Positions 9,027 through 18,308 of a stretch of 43,665 nt of DNA are shown here, piece after piece. The DNA lies in the NCBI GenBank assembly GCA_030429665.1, contig JAUIEZ010000028.1, forward strand, positions 1 through 43,665, given 5' to 3'. Position 1 is the first letter of the stretch, and each line of letters begins with the position of its first letter. The position numbers and the translations under genes were made by a program. The notes below the pieces were generated by a model. It was not told the origin of the DNA and did no database searches. It saw nothing but the letters and a program-made list of their open reading frames with translations. Source of the DNA: Gammaproteobacteria bacterium (lineage in GTDB: Bacteria; Pseudomonadota; Gammaproteobacteria; Arenicellales; CAJQKF01).

Positions 9027-10373
9027 TCAGGCACTGCCGAGTCTGCCCGACGCTTGCACCGCGGCCCGTATTCGGTCGGCAAGGTCACCACCGATTTCCT
9101 CCCAGGCGAACTGCCAGCGCCAGTTCCCTTCCGGCACCCCGGGGGTGTTCATCCTCGCGGTGGCGGGAAGACGCAGAAAGTCCTGCAGCGGCGTGATGGC
9201 CATACAGGCGGCGGAGCGAAGCATGGCGTCGATCATGACGCCGGCGATGTCGCCGGCTCCACGACGACCCAGTACGTCGAGGACGAACGAGCGGGTGTAC
9301 GCATCGAGAGACCCGAACCATCCCACGCAGGTATCGTTGTCGTGCGTCCCGGTATAGGCGACGCAGTCGCGGGATATATTCTCCGGACGATGCGGGTTGT
9401 CCGGCGAGCCATCGAATGCGAATTGCAGGACGGCCATGCCGGGTAGCGTGAACTCGCGGCGCAGCGCGCGTACGTCGTCTGTAATGTAGCCGAGATCCTC
9501 GGCGACAATGGGCAATCCGCCTTGGTCGGCGCTGATACGCTCGAGCAGATCGCGGCCGGGCGTGTCCTGCCAGAATCCCTCGACCGCGGAATCGCATTCG
9601 GCCTCGATCATCCACACCGCCGCCAACGCCCGGAAATGGTCCAATCGCAGAATATCGAAGAAGCTGAACTGCCGCGCGATACGCGCGCGCCACCAATCGA
9701 ATTCATTCGCCGCCATCGCTTGCCAGTCGAAATGCGGATTGCCCCAGCGTTGACCGGTTTGGGAGAAGTAGTCCGGGGGCACGCCGGTGACGTAGCGCGG
9801 CCGGTACTGGTCATCGAGAAGAAAGTACTCCGGATGCGCCCACACGTCGACACTCTCGAGGGCCACGAAGATCGGCATGTCGCCGAACAGGAGAATGCCG
9901 CGATCCGACGCCTCCCGGCGTATCTCGTTCAGGCGGCGATCGATACGGCACTGCTGCGCCACGATGTCGCGGACCCGGGCGCGTTCCGGCGGGCTCAGTG
10001 CGGTCGACATGGCATGATCCCGGCGGTCCAGGTTGTCCGTCCATTGCCACCACCGCCGATGGCCCATTCGCTCGGACAGGAGCGTGAACAGCGCGAACTC
10101 TTCAACCCACGAGCCGTTCGACGAAAGGAATTCGTCGATGGCGTCGTCGTCTGGTAGCGGATAGTTTTCCGGCAACAGGGCCGGGTCGGCGGCGAAGGCC
10201 GAACAACTCCGGTAGGGTGAAAGCGTTCGGTCCGGTATGACCAGGGGCAGCACCTGCCATACCGTGAGGCCGGCGTCGTGCATGAAATCGAGCCAGCGGA
10301 AGACGGCGTCGTCCAGGCGCGAGCCCGGCAGCGACGTCGGATGCAGCAACACCCCGGCCCGGTATTCCTCCAA
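9027..10373 (-). CDS. malQ: 4-alpha-glucanotransferase (amylomaltase)
   Basis: A GH77 enzyme that transfers maltodextrin units between alpha-1,4-glucans and supplies glucose and longer chains for the phosphorylase. The N-terminal mark is AGVLLHPTSLPG. Catalytic residues are the nucleophile Asp in LRLDHFRA, the acid/base Glu in IVAEDLGY and the Asp in YTGTHDNDT. The start is uncertain. TTG 10373 (MEEYRAGV) gives the usual short N-terminus and about 448 residues. ATG 10454 would run far into the GH57 gene, and ATT 10382 is an unusual codon. The gene begins almost at the GH57 stop, which implies translational coupling. A nine-base G run lies just upstream of the start. Remnants of glgB begin exactly at the malQ stop. 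Confidence 0.92.
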   Translation of the reverse strand: MEEYRAGVLLHPTSLPGSRLDDAVFRWLDFMHDAGLTVWQVLPLVIPDRTLSPYRSCSAFAADPALLPENYPLPDDDAIDEFLSSNGSWVEEFALFTLLSERMGHRRWWQWTDNLDRRDHAMSTALSPPERARVRDIVAQQCRIDRRLNEIRREASDRGILLFGDMPIFVALESVDVWAHPEYFLLDDQYRPRYVTGVPPDYFSQTGQRWGNPHFDWQAMAANEFDWWRARIARQFSFFDILRLDHFRALAAVWMIEAECDSAVEGFWQDTPGRDLLERISADQGGLPIVAEDLGYITDDVRALRREFTLPGMAVLQFAFDGSPDNPHRPENISRDCVAYTGTHDNDTCVGWFGSLDAYTRSFVLDVLGRRGAGDIAGVMIDAMLRSAACMAITPLQDFLRLPATARMNTPGVPEGNWRWQFAWEEIGGDLADRIRAAVQASGRLGSA

Positions 10374-10377
10374 CAGG

Positions 10378-12084
10378 TTAATGCCAGTCCCCCCCCCGGC
10401 GCATCGTACCGCCCGACGCCTGTTCGTCCCCGCCGACCGACAACGGCTCGTCAAGGTACGCGGGCGACGGGACGTCGAGCATCTCGTACAGGCGGCGCAA
10501 CTGCCGTCGGAAAAGGTGGTCGAAGTCGCGCACGCTTTGCTCCGGGTTGTAGTCCCCGAACCACCAGAACCAATCCGATCCCTCGCAGATCGCCAGTTGT
10601 CTGTCGATATCCTCGGCCGTGGACGGGTCCTTCACGCCGCCGCGTTTTTCGTCGTAGCACCGCTTGGCTTCGACCAGGCAGTCCCACGCCCGGTTCTTGT
10701 CGCGCTCGCCGATCCACGTGGAGAAGGAACCATATACCCAGCTTCCGGCGCACAAGCCGGCGGTTTCGTTCGGAGCGCAGTCGGCGACTGCGTCGCCGAA
10801 GGTGCTCAGCTCGACGGCCTCGCATGTCTCCAGTTCGGTGTAGAGCGCGTCGATGAAGGCATGGGCGTTGTCAGGATAAAACTCCCAGGCGTTTTCGCCG
10901 TCGAGGATGACGCTGATCACGTGGCCTTCTCCGTCACCGTCGATGAAGTCGGCGATGTTGCGCACATGCCCGGCGAAATCGCGCGCGGCCGCGTGCGCGT
11001 CCCATTGCTGGTACTCGAAGCCGATCAGGTCTGACAGACCGTCGTCGCGAAAAAACACCCGGGTCCCGCATCCTGGCAGTCGGTGGCACTGGAACAACGT
11101 GCGACGCTCGACGGGAGAGTCGCCGTTGAGTTCCGCCATGGTGTTGGCCCACACCCCCTCGCCCGACGCGGTCCAGGCGATGCCGTACTCGTCCAGCAAT
11201 CGAACCGCGTCGTCGCTCACGCCGCCTTCCGACAACCAGACACCGCCCGGACGCCGGCCGAAACACGATTCAAACACGGTCAGGCCGTGCTCGAAGTGCC
11301 AGCGGGCGCGCGCGGCGCCGCCCGGATAGCCGTCGGACTCGGGCCTCGGGGCATGTGCCTGGCTGCATGCCATGGCGTCGAAGTCGATCAACAGCGGTAC
11401 GATGGGGTGGGCGTACGGAGTCATCGACAATTCCACCTGTCCGCGCTCCGCCAGCGCGCGGTAGCGCGGCACCAACGAGGCGATGGTATCGCGCATAACT
11501 TCGATAAGCTCGCGCCGTTGTCCGGCGTCGAATTGCCCGCCTTTCGCGATGAGCGCTTCGACCACCGGATGTCGCCTGAGCGACTGGCCGGTCCAGGCCA
11601 GGTGATACCAGGTCACGAGATCGAGGAAGTACTGTTCGTCGAGGTACCGCAGCAACGCCCGTTTCGGTGTTCCGCCAGGCGTCAAAGCGTGGTCGAGCAG
11701 CTCACGGTAGGCGGGATGGGCATCGATCATGTTCCGCTCGTGGGCACGCGAACAGGCGCGAACCAGGCAGGCCCGGCCATCGATACCCGCCGGCACCGAC
11801 GCGACCCCGGCGAGCACGTTCAACAACGATTCAGGTGTTGGCAAACCGCATTCGAGCCATGCATCGAGCCGGGCCGCGTAGTCGATGAGTTGCTCGAGCA
11901 AGACCGGCGTGAAGTTGATCACCACGCGCATGCGCGGATGATTCTCAAGGTGGGCCGCCATGTCGGCGTAGTCCTTGATGGCATGCAGGTAGACCCATGG
12001 CAGCCGGTAATCGCCGTCGCGGCTTTCGCGATACCACGGTTGATGCATGTGCCAACACAGCACGAACTTGGGTCTGGCCTGCAT
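10378..12084 (-). CDS. Glycoside hydrolase family 57 protein (alpha-amylase/glucanotransferase-like)
   Basis: A 568-residue intracellular GH57 protein, predicted to act on alpha-glucans. The N-terminus VLCWHMHQPWYR carries the family HxHQP motif. WLSEGGVSDDA probably holds the nucleophile Glu, and VILDGENAWEFY the second catalytic acid. There is no signal peptide. ATG 12084 follows a GGAG/AAAGGA-like stretch (TTAGGAGAAAGGACC on the minus strand). It is followed without a gap by malQ, so both probably act on the same storage glucan, together with glgP. The last codons contain nine consecutive G. GH57 covers amylases, branching enzymes and transferases, and the specificity is not settled by sequence. 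Because the true glgB here is destroyed, a compensating branching role is possible but unsupported. Confidence 0.85.
   Translation of the reverse strand: MQARPKFVLCWHMHQPWYRESRDGDYRLPWVYLHAIKDYADMAAHLENHPRMRVVINFTPVLLEQLIDYAARLDAWLECGLPTPESLLNVLAGVASVPAGIDGRACLVRACSRAHERNMIDAHPAYRELLDHALTPGGTPKRALLRYLDEQYFLDLVTWYHLAWTGQSLRRHPVVEALIAKGGQFDAGQRRELIEVMRDTIASLVPRYRALAERGQVELSMTPYAHPIVPLLIDFDAMACSQAHAPRPESDGYPGGAARARWHFEHGLTVFESCFGRRPGGVWLSEGGVSDDAVRLLDEYGIAWTASGEGVWANTMAELNGDSPVERRTLFQCHRLPGCGTRVFFRDDGLSDLIGFEYQQWDAHAAARDFAGHVRNIADFIDGDGEGHVISVILDGENAWEFYPDNAHAFIDALYTELETCEAVELSTFGDAVADCAPNETAGLCAGSWVYGSFSTWIGERDKNRAWDCLVEAKRCYDEKRGGVKDPSTAEDIDRQLAICEGSDWFWWFGDYNPEQSVRDFDHLFRRQLRRLYEMLDVPSPAYLDEPLSVGGDEQASGGTMRRGGDWH
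10389..10397. repeat. Nine-base C/G homopolymer at the GH57-malQ junction
   Basis: Nine consecutive C on the plus strand (G on the coding strand) lie in the last codons of the GH57 gene, 16 bases upstream of the malQ TTG. Removing one G would carry the GH57 frame straight into the malQ frame (reading GGTGINLLEEYRAG), giving a fused protein. Long G runs are slippage-prone in replication and transcription. Confidence 0.6.
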
Positions 12085-12166
12085 AGGTCCTTTCTCCTAA
12101 CGCGGCCGTCGTACCGGCTGCAAATTCGTCTCTCGCATCGCTCTCATCCACCTCGTAGCGGCGCGT

Positions 12167-12500
12167 CTACTCGCGCTCGAATTGCAGTCGCCGATTAAGC
12201 ATACCCGGCGTCACCAACACGATGATGCGTTCATCGAGGGCGTGAAACCGTTCGCGGTCGCGTTCCGCGTCGACGCCGATCTGCCGCGGTCGGGAATGAC
12301 GGTTCCCTCGTGGACAGGTACCCGGCGGATCGTACAGTTCCTGCCGATCCGCGCCTTCGGGAGCACGACGCTGTCGCGCACATGGCAGAGATTCCCGACT
12401 CGGTTGCCGAAGAATATTACCGAATGCTTGACCTTCGCGCCGGCGATTATACAGGCGCCGGCAGCCGGCGGACGCCTGCGAGGCATCGATTCAGACATTG
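12167..12500 (-). pseudogene. glgC: glgC (ADP-glucose pyrophosphorylase) C-terminal remnant
   Basis: The minus strand reads ACIIAGAKVKHSVIFFGNRV, then VRDSVVLPKARIGRNCTIRR and HEGTVIPD. This is the left-handed beta-helix end of glucose-1-phosphate adenylyltransferase. Near 12295 the match jumps to another frame, IGVDAERDRERFHALDERI then IVLVTPGMLNRR, and ends at a TAG at 12167-12169. So a clean frameshift splits an otherwise well-kept C-terminus of about 110 residues. Upstream (12501 to about 12716) I see no recognisable nucleotidyltransferase domain and no other gene; three quarters of the enzyme is missing. It lies directly upstream of the GH57 gene on the same strand, the place expected for glgC in a glycogen operon. 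Confidence 0.85.
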
Positions 12501-12730
12501 TCGATCTTCGGGCAGGCGGACTCCGACTGGTTTCATGTTTATCACAAACGGACCTTCGCCGCCCGCGGGAACGAGTTTGACGCCGCGGGCGGCCCGCTTG
12601 TGCGCGTTTTGCTTCGATGCGACAATCGTTCGCGTGCTACGAAGGGGGGCATCGGAATCGCAACACATTGATCGCGCTGACCGGCGCCCCTTTCGGTATT
12701 TCAACGTGGATGATCCTGGAGGTTGATTTC

Positions 12731-13828
12731 ATGAACCATATGACTCGTGCGCTCGCCGGCTTTGCTGCAGGCGCGCTCCTCGCGCCGGGGGCCTTCGCCC
12801 AGGAAGAAAAAGTCCTTAATGTGTACAACTGGTCGGACTACATCGCAGAGGACACGATAGCGAAATTCGAAGAGCAGACCGGCATCGAGGTTCGCTACGA
12901 CGTATTCGATTCAAACGAGGTGCTCGAGGCCAAGCTGCTCGCTGGAAACACGGGCTATGACGTCGTCGTACCCACGTCCTCGTTCATGGCGCGACAGATC
13001 CAGGCCGGCGTATTCCTGGAACTGGACAAGGACAAGCTGCCCAACTGGAAGCACCTGGACGCGGACATCCTCGCCCGCCTCGACGCCCAGGATCCCGGCA
13101 ACAAGTTCGGCATGCCCTACATGTGGGGCACCACCGGTTTCGCCTACAACATCAACATGATAAAGGAGCGCATGCCCGATGCGCCGACCGACAGCTGGGA
13201 CATGTTGTTCGATCCGGAGGTGGTGAAGAATTTCGCCGATTGCGGCGTGACCCTGCTCGACGCTCCCACCGAGGTGTTCGACGCCTCGCTGAACTATCTC
13301 GGGTTCGATCCGAACGGTCACAACAAGGACGAGTTGGACAAGGCCGTCGAAATGCTGACCCAGGTACGGCCGCACATCAAATACTTCCACTCTTCGCAGC
13401 AGATCAACGACCTGGCCAATGGCGACATCTGCATCGCCATGGGATGGTCCGGCGACATGTTCATCGCCCGGGACCGCGCCGCGGAAGCCGAGCAGGGCGT
13501 GGAGATCGAGTACGTGATCCCCAAGGAAGGCGCATTGATCTGGTTCGACATGATGACGATTCCGAGGGACGCGCCTCACCCGGAGAACGCGCACGCCTGG
13601 CTCAACTTCATCATGGAGCCCCAGATCGCCGCGGACATTTCCAACTACGTCTGGTACGCCAACGCCAACGCGTCGGCCACCGAGCTGGTGGACCCGGAAA
13701 TCACCGGCGATCCGGCCATTTATCCCAGCGATGCCGTCAAGGCCAAGTTGTTCCCCGACCTGACCGAACCACCGAGCTACACGCGCCACGTCACCCGCGC
13801 ATGGACCAAGGTCAAGACCGGCCAATAG
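12731..13828 (+). CDS. potF: Putrescine-type polyamine ABC transporter, periplasmic binding protein
   Basis: Captures putrescine or a related polyamine in the periplasm and delivers it to the PotGHI permease. The protein is 365 residues. The signal peptide has a hydrophobic stretch and a likely cut after AFA at residue 23, leaving QEEK. The mature start VLNVYNWSDYIAEDTI is typical of PotF/SpuD, as is GYDVVVPTSSF. ATG 12731 is supported by GGAGG 9 bases upstream; longer versions of the frame run into unrelated sequence. It is followed by potG after a 95-base gap holding a strong palindrome, and then by potH and potI. Confidence 0.93.
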   Translation: MNHMTRALAGFAAGALLAPGAFAQEEKVLNVYNWSDYIAEDTIAKFEEQTGIEVRYDVFDSNEVLEAKLLAGNTGYDVVVPTSSFMARQIQAGVFLELDKDKLPNWKHLDADILARLDAQDPGNKFGMPYMWGTTGFAYNINMIKERMPDAPTDSWDMLFDPEVVKNFADCGVTLLDAPTEVFDASLNYLGFDPNGHNKDELDKAVEMLTQVRPHIKYFHSSQQINDLANGDICIAMGWSGDMFIARDRAAEAEQGVEIEYVIPKEGALIWFDMMTIPRDAPHPENAHAWLNFIMEPQIAADISNYVWYANANASATELVDPEITGDPAIYPSDAVKAKLFPDLTEPPSYTRHVTRAWTKVKTGQ

Positions 13829-13858
13829 ACTTGCCCCGGCGAAGCGGGCGACAGACGA

Positions 13859-13878
13859 CGCCGCCCGATCGGGCGGCG
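13859..13878. terminator. 20-base perfect palindrome between potF and potG
   Basis: CGCCGCCCGATCGGGCGGCG is perfectly self-complementary and lies 30 bases after the potF stop. No T-run follows, so it is more likely a processing or stabilising hairpin that keeps binding-protein mRNA abundant over permease mRNA than a full terminator. A protein-binding site is an alternative. Confidence 0.45.
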
Positions 13879-13923
13879 ATCGGGGTATGATTCCCCATTG
13901 CCGCCCACTTCCCGGTCCGCTGC

Positions 13924-15062
<1,139 letters not shown>

Positions 15063-15066
<4 letters not shown>

Positions 15067-15965
15067 AAAACGGGCGGTTCGGCATTTCCGGCCGTACCCT
15101 GGCCGTTGCCGCGCCGTACCTGTGGCTGCTGGTGTTCTTCCTGGCGCCATTCGCCATCGTACTGAAACTCAGCTTCGCCGAACCGCTGATCGCCCAACCG
15201 CCCTACTCGGCGGTTTTCGAATGGACCGGGGGACTGCTGCCCAGGTTCACCGGAAACTTCGAGAACTACGCGTTCCTGCTCTCGGACGACCTCTATATCA
15301 ATGCCTACCTGAACTCCATCCAGATCGCGCTTTTTTCGACGCTGCTGTGTCTCGCGATCGGTTACCCGATGGCCTACGGCATCGCGCGGGCGCCGGGCGC
15401 ATGGCGCAATGCGTTGCTCATGCTGGTCATCCTGCCGTTCTGGACGTCCTTCCTGATCCGAGTCTATGCCTGGATAGGCATTCTCAAGAACAATGGCATT
15501 CTCAACAACGTATTGATCGGCCTCGGCATCATCGACGAACCGCTGGATATCCTGCACAACCACTTCTCGGTATATCTCGGCATCGTCTACTCCTACCTGC
15601 CGTTCATGATTCTGCCGTTGTACGCCAACCTTGCGCGCATGGACGAGAGCCTGCTCGAAGCGGCGGCGGATCTTGGCTGCCGGCCATGGAAGACATTCGT
15701 CAGCGTCACCCTGCCGCTGTCGTTACCGGGGATCGTCGCCGGATCCATGCTGGTGTTCATCCCGGCGGTAGGCGAGTTCGTCATCCCCGAGTTGCTCGGT
15801 GGTCCCGACACGCTGATGATCGGCAAGATACTGTGGAACGAGTTCTTCCAGAACCGTGACTGGCCGGTGGCCTCGGCGGTCGCCATTGCCATGCTGGTGC
15901 TGCTGGTCATCCCCATCGTGATATTCCAGCACTATCAAGGCAAGGAGGCGGGAGACGTCAAATGA
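15063..15965 (+). CDS. potH: Putrescine ABC transporter permease 1
   Basis: A 300-residue inner-membrane permease with about six transmembrane segments. The EAA loop EAAADLGCRPWKTF contacts the ATPase. The start is taken as GTG 15063, which overlaps the potG stop as GTGA; reading begins VKNGRFGISGRTL before the first membrane helix. The stop overlaps the potI ATG (ATGA), so all three membrane-complex genes are coupled. Confidence 0.92.
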
Positions 15966-16780
15966 ATCGCGGCGTGTCCTGGTTCAACGTGACGATGCTG
16001 ATTCTCGGCTTCGTGTTCCTCTATGCGCCGATTGCCCTGCTGATCCTGTTTTCGTTCAATGCCGGCAAGCTGGTATCCGTGTGGTCCGGCTTTTCGACCA
16101 AGTGGTATGGGGAACTCCTCTACAACGAGCAGATACTTCAGGCGGCCTGGGTGAGCCTGAAGATCGCCTCGATCAACGCCACCGCGGCGACGATTCTCGG
16201 CACCCTCACCGCTTTCGCACTGAACCGCTTCGGCCGCTTCCGAGGACGAACGTTGTTTACCGGCATGGCCACGGCGCCGCTGGTCATGCCCGATGTCATT
16301 ACCGGGTTGGCCACGCTGCTACTGTTCGTCGGCATCGGATGGGCGCGCGGCATGTCGACGATTACCATCGCCCACATCACGTTTTCCCTGGCCTTCGTGG
16401 CGGTCATCGTACGCGCCCGCATCGCCTCGCTGGACATGTCCCTGGAGGAGGCCGCCATGGACCTTGGCGCACGCCCGTTGAAAACCTTTATCGTCATCGT
16501 GGTGCCGCTGCTGGCGCCGGCGTTGGTATCGGGGTGGCTGCTCGCCTTCACGTTGTCGCTCGACGACCTCGTCATCGCCAGCTTCGTTGCCGGTCCGGGC
16601 GCGAGTACCCTGCCCATGGTGGTGTTCTCCAAGGTGCGTCTTGGCGTGAGCCCGGAAATCAATGCCCTTGGCACCATCATCGTGCTTGTGGTCACCATCT
16701 GCATCGTGATCGCGGCGACCGTATTCCAGCGACAGGAGCGCCGGCGCGCCATCGACGACCAGATGGCACAGCGCGGGTGA
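15962..16780 (+). CDS. potI: Putrescine ABC transporter permease 2
   Basis: The second permease, 272 residues with about six membrane segments and the EAA loop EEAAMDLGARPLKTF. It overlaps potH by four bases (ATGA). The binding protein, ATPase and both permeases are all present in order, so the importer is complete. A BtuF-like gene starts 65 bases downstream on the same strand and could be read from the same transcript. Confidence 0.92.
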   Translation: MNRGVSWFNVTMLILGFVFLYAPIALLILFSFNAGKLVSVWSGFSTKWYGELLYNEQILQAAWVSLKIASINATAATILGTLTAFALNRFGRFRGRTLFTGMATAPLVMPDVITGLATLLLFVGIGWARGMSTITIAHITFSLAFVAVIVRARIASLDMSLEEAAMDLGARPLKTFIVIVVPLLAPALVSGWLLAFTLSLDDLVIASFVAGPGASTLPMVVFSKVRLGVSPEINALGTIIVLVVTICIVIAATVFQRQERRRAIDDQMAQRG

Positions 16781-16845
16781 TCCGGCGCAACGGTTGCGCC
16801 CGGTGTTCGCGGATCCATCGTGGCGCCCGGCGAACGGGTCGGGTC

Positions 16846-17727
16846 ATGTCTCGTTGGCTGGCGCTGTTCGCCGCGACGGTGGTTTACGCGTTCGCCGCGG
16901 CCGACGTTCGCGTTGTCGACGATCGCGGCAAGCTGCTGCAACTTGAGGCGCCGGCACGCCGCATCATCAGCCTGTCGCCGCATCTGACCGAAAACCTCTT
17001 CGCCATCGGCGCGGGTGAGCGGCTGGTCGGTGTCACTACGTTCAGCAACTATCCGCCTCCCGCCAAGGATATCGAAGTCATCGGGACCTACAAGGACTTC
17101 GACATGGAGCGGATCGTCGAACTCGAGCCGGACGTGGTGCTCGGATGGCTCAGCGGCAACCCTTCCGGACCGGTCGGTCGCATGGAGGCACTCGGCCTGC
17201 GCGTCTACCTGACCGAACCGCGCGAGCCGGCTCACGTTGCCGACGAGATACGCCGGCTTGGCGCGATCACCGGCCGCGAACGGGCGGCTGCCCGGATCGC
17301 CGAAGAGTTCATGGAACGAATCTCGAATCTGCGCCGAATCTACGGCAGTCGCGAACCGGTCCGCGTCTTCTACGAGGTATGGAACGACCCGTTGATCACC
17401 CTGAACGGCGAGCACCTGATCAGCAAGCTGATCAGCGGCTGCGGCGGGATCAACGTATTTGCCGACCTGCCGTCACTGGCGCCGAAAATCAGCATGGAGT
17501 CGGTGCTCGAGCGCGACCCCGAGGCGATCATCACCGGCGGGATGGGCGAGCGACGGCCGGAGTGGCTGGACGAATGGAAACGCTTCGAGTTCCTGCGGGC
17601 GGTACAGCACGGCAATCTTTTCCACGTCCACCCCGACCTGGTGCAGCGTCACACGACGCGGCTCGCCGACGGCATGGCAACCCTGTGTGAACAGATCGAC
17701 ACCGTCCGCCGGCGGCACGATCCGTAA
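16846..17727 (+). CDS. Periplasmic cobalamin-binding protein, BtuF-like
   Basis: A 293-residue class III periplasmic binding protein of the BtuF/FepB type. After a short signal peptide (residues 1 to about 18, ending AFAAA) comes PARRIISLSPHLTENLFAIG, the start of the vitamin B12-binding fold, and then VVGVTTFSNYP-like sequence. ATG 16846 is the first start next to a signal peptide; the longer open frame overlaps potI and is a shadow. No btuC, btuD or TonB receptor lies nearby, so the partner permease must be elsewhere. The link to the window's MttB-type (often corrinoid-dependent) protein is only suggestive. Heme or siderophore binding cannot be excluded. Confidence 0.75.
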   Translation: MSRWLALFAATVVYAFAAADVRVVDDRGKLLQLEAPARRIISLSPHLTENLFAIGAGERLVGVTTFSNYPPPAKDIEVIGTYKDFDMERIVELEPDVVLGWLSGNPSGPVGRMEALGLRVYLTEPREPAHVADEIRRLGAITGRERAAARIAEEFMERISNLRRIYGSREPVRVFYEVWNDPLITLNGEHLISKLISGCGGINVFADLPSLAPKISMESVLERDPEAIITGGMGERRPEWLDEWKRFEFLRAVQHGNLFHVHPDLVQRHTTRLADGMATLCEQIDTVRRRHDP

Positions 17728-17737
17728 CGCGCCGGAT

Positions 17738-18157
17738 TCAGGAATCCGTGCCGGGATATTCGGCCGCCACGCCATCGGTGTAGTAGCGCTCCCAGTGCTG
17801 TCCGTCGAAGGATCGCACCGTCATCTCTACCACGCTTCCCTCGTCCAGGCAGCGCGCGTTGACGCTGACACCCGTCGGGTGCGAGCGCGGAACGTAGAAG
17901 GACTTGATGCCGCAGACACCGCAGAACAGATGTCTTGCAATGCCCTTGTTGAAGCGATATTCGACAAGATGCTCTTCACCGCGCAACAACCGGAATCGTT
18001 CCGCGGGGACGAGCAATCCCAGGTAGCCGGACTTGGCGCAGATGCTGCAATTGCACTGCGACACGACGATCGATGCCGGTGCATCGACCTCGAAACGCAC
18101 CCGGCGGCAGTGGCAGCCGCCCGCGTGAACCACCAGGCCGTCAGGGAGCGTTTCCAT
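17738..18157 (-). CDS. GFA family protein (glutathione-dependent formaldehyde-activating-like)
   Basis: A 139-residue protein with the GFA/CENP-V zinc-binding fold. Cysteine motifs are GGCHCRRVRFEV, SQCNCSICAKSG and HLFCGVCG, followed by VNARCLDEG. The family binds zinc. Only a few members have been shown to act on glutathione-formaldehyde adducts, so the function is open. The start ATG 18157 (METLPDGL) lies within the last codons of a preceding GFA fragment and gives the usual N-terminus; the longer frame upstream is unrelated. It is the third reading frame in an overlapping chain after adenine deaminase. Confidence 0.82.
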   Translation of the reverse strand: METLPDGLVVHAGGCHCRRVRFEVDAPASIVVSQCNCSICAKSGYLGLLVPAERFRLLRGEEHLVEYRFNKGIARHLFCGVCGIKSFYVPRSHPTGVSVNARCLDEGSVVEMTVRSFDGQHWERYYTDGVAAEYPGTDS

Positions 18158-18308
18158 CGATACGACGCGCGGGCGGCGCGGCGATGTCGATGCCGTCCCG
18201 GCAGCGCGCATCGATCGCGACCGCGTTATAGCCGTCCGGACCGGTTTCCGTGCCAAAGGCGGCACTACCATGGCGGCTGCAGAAGCGATGACGATTGGCG
18301 TGTTTCAT
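18141..18308 (-). pseudogene. C-terminal fragment of a second GFA family gene
   Basis: A 55-codon frame reads HRFCSRHGSAAFG, then GPDGYNAVAIDARCRDGIDI and RRIDG. This matches the second half of GFA proteins (FC-x-x-CG, then VNARC, then FDG). The N-terminal zinc-binding half is missing, and the second Cys of the FCxxC motif is His. Its ATG overlaps the adenine deaminase stop (ATGA), and its end overlaps the start of the intact GFA gene by 17 bases. It may be a truncated duplicate that is still translated. A working mini-protein is less likely. Confidence 0.6.

Noticed and set aside
8602-9357. Plus-strand open frame of 251 codons over the glg remnants
   Set aside because: No motif is visible. 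The minus strand carries ordered GlgB and MalQ blocks, which explains the sequence better.
17733-17748. Inverted repeat CGGATTC-AG-GAATCCG at the btuF/GFA convergent junction
   Set aside because: The two-base loop is too tight for the full stem and no T-run follows. It could be chance.
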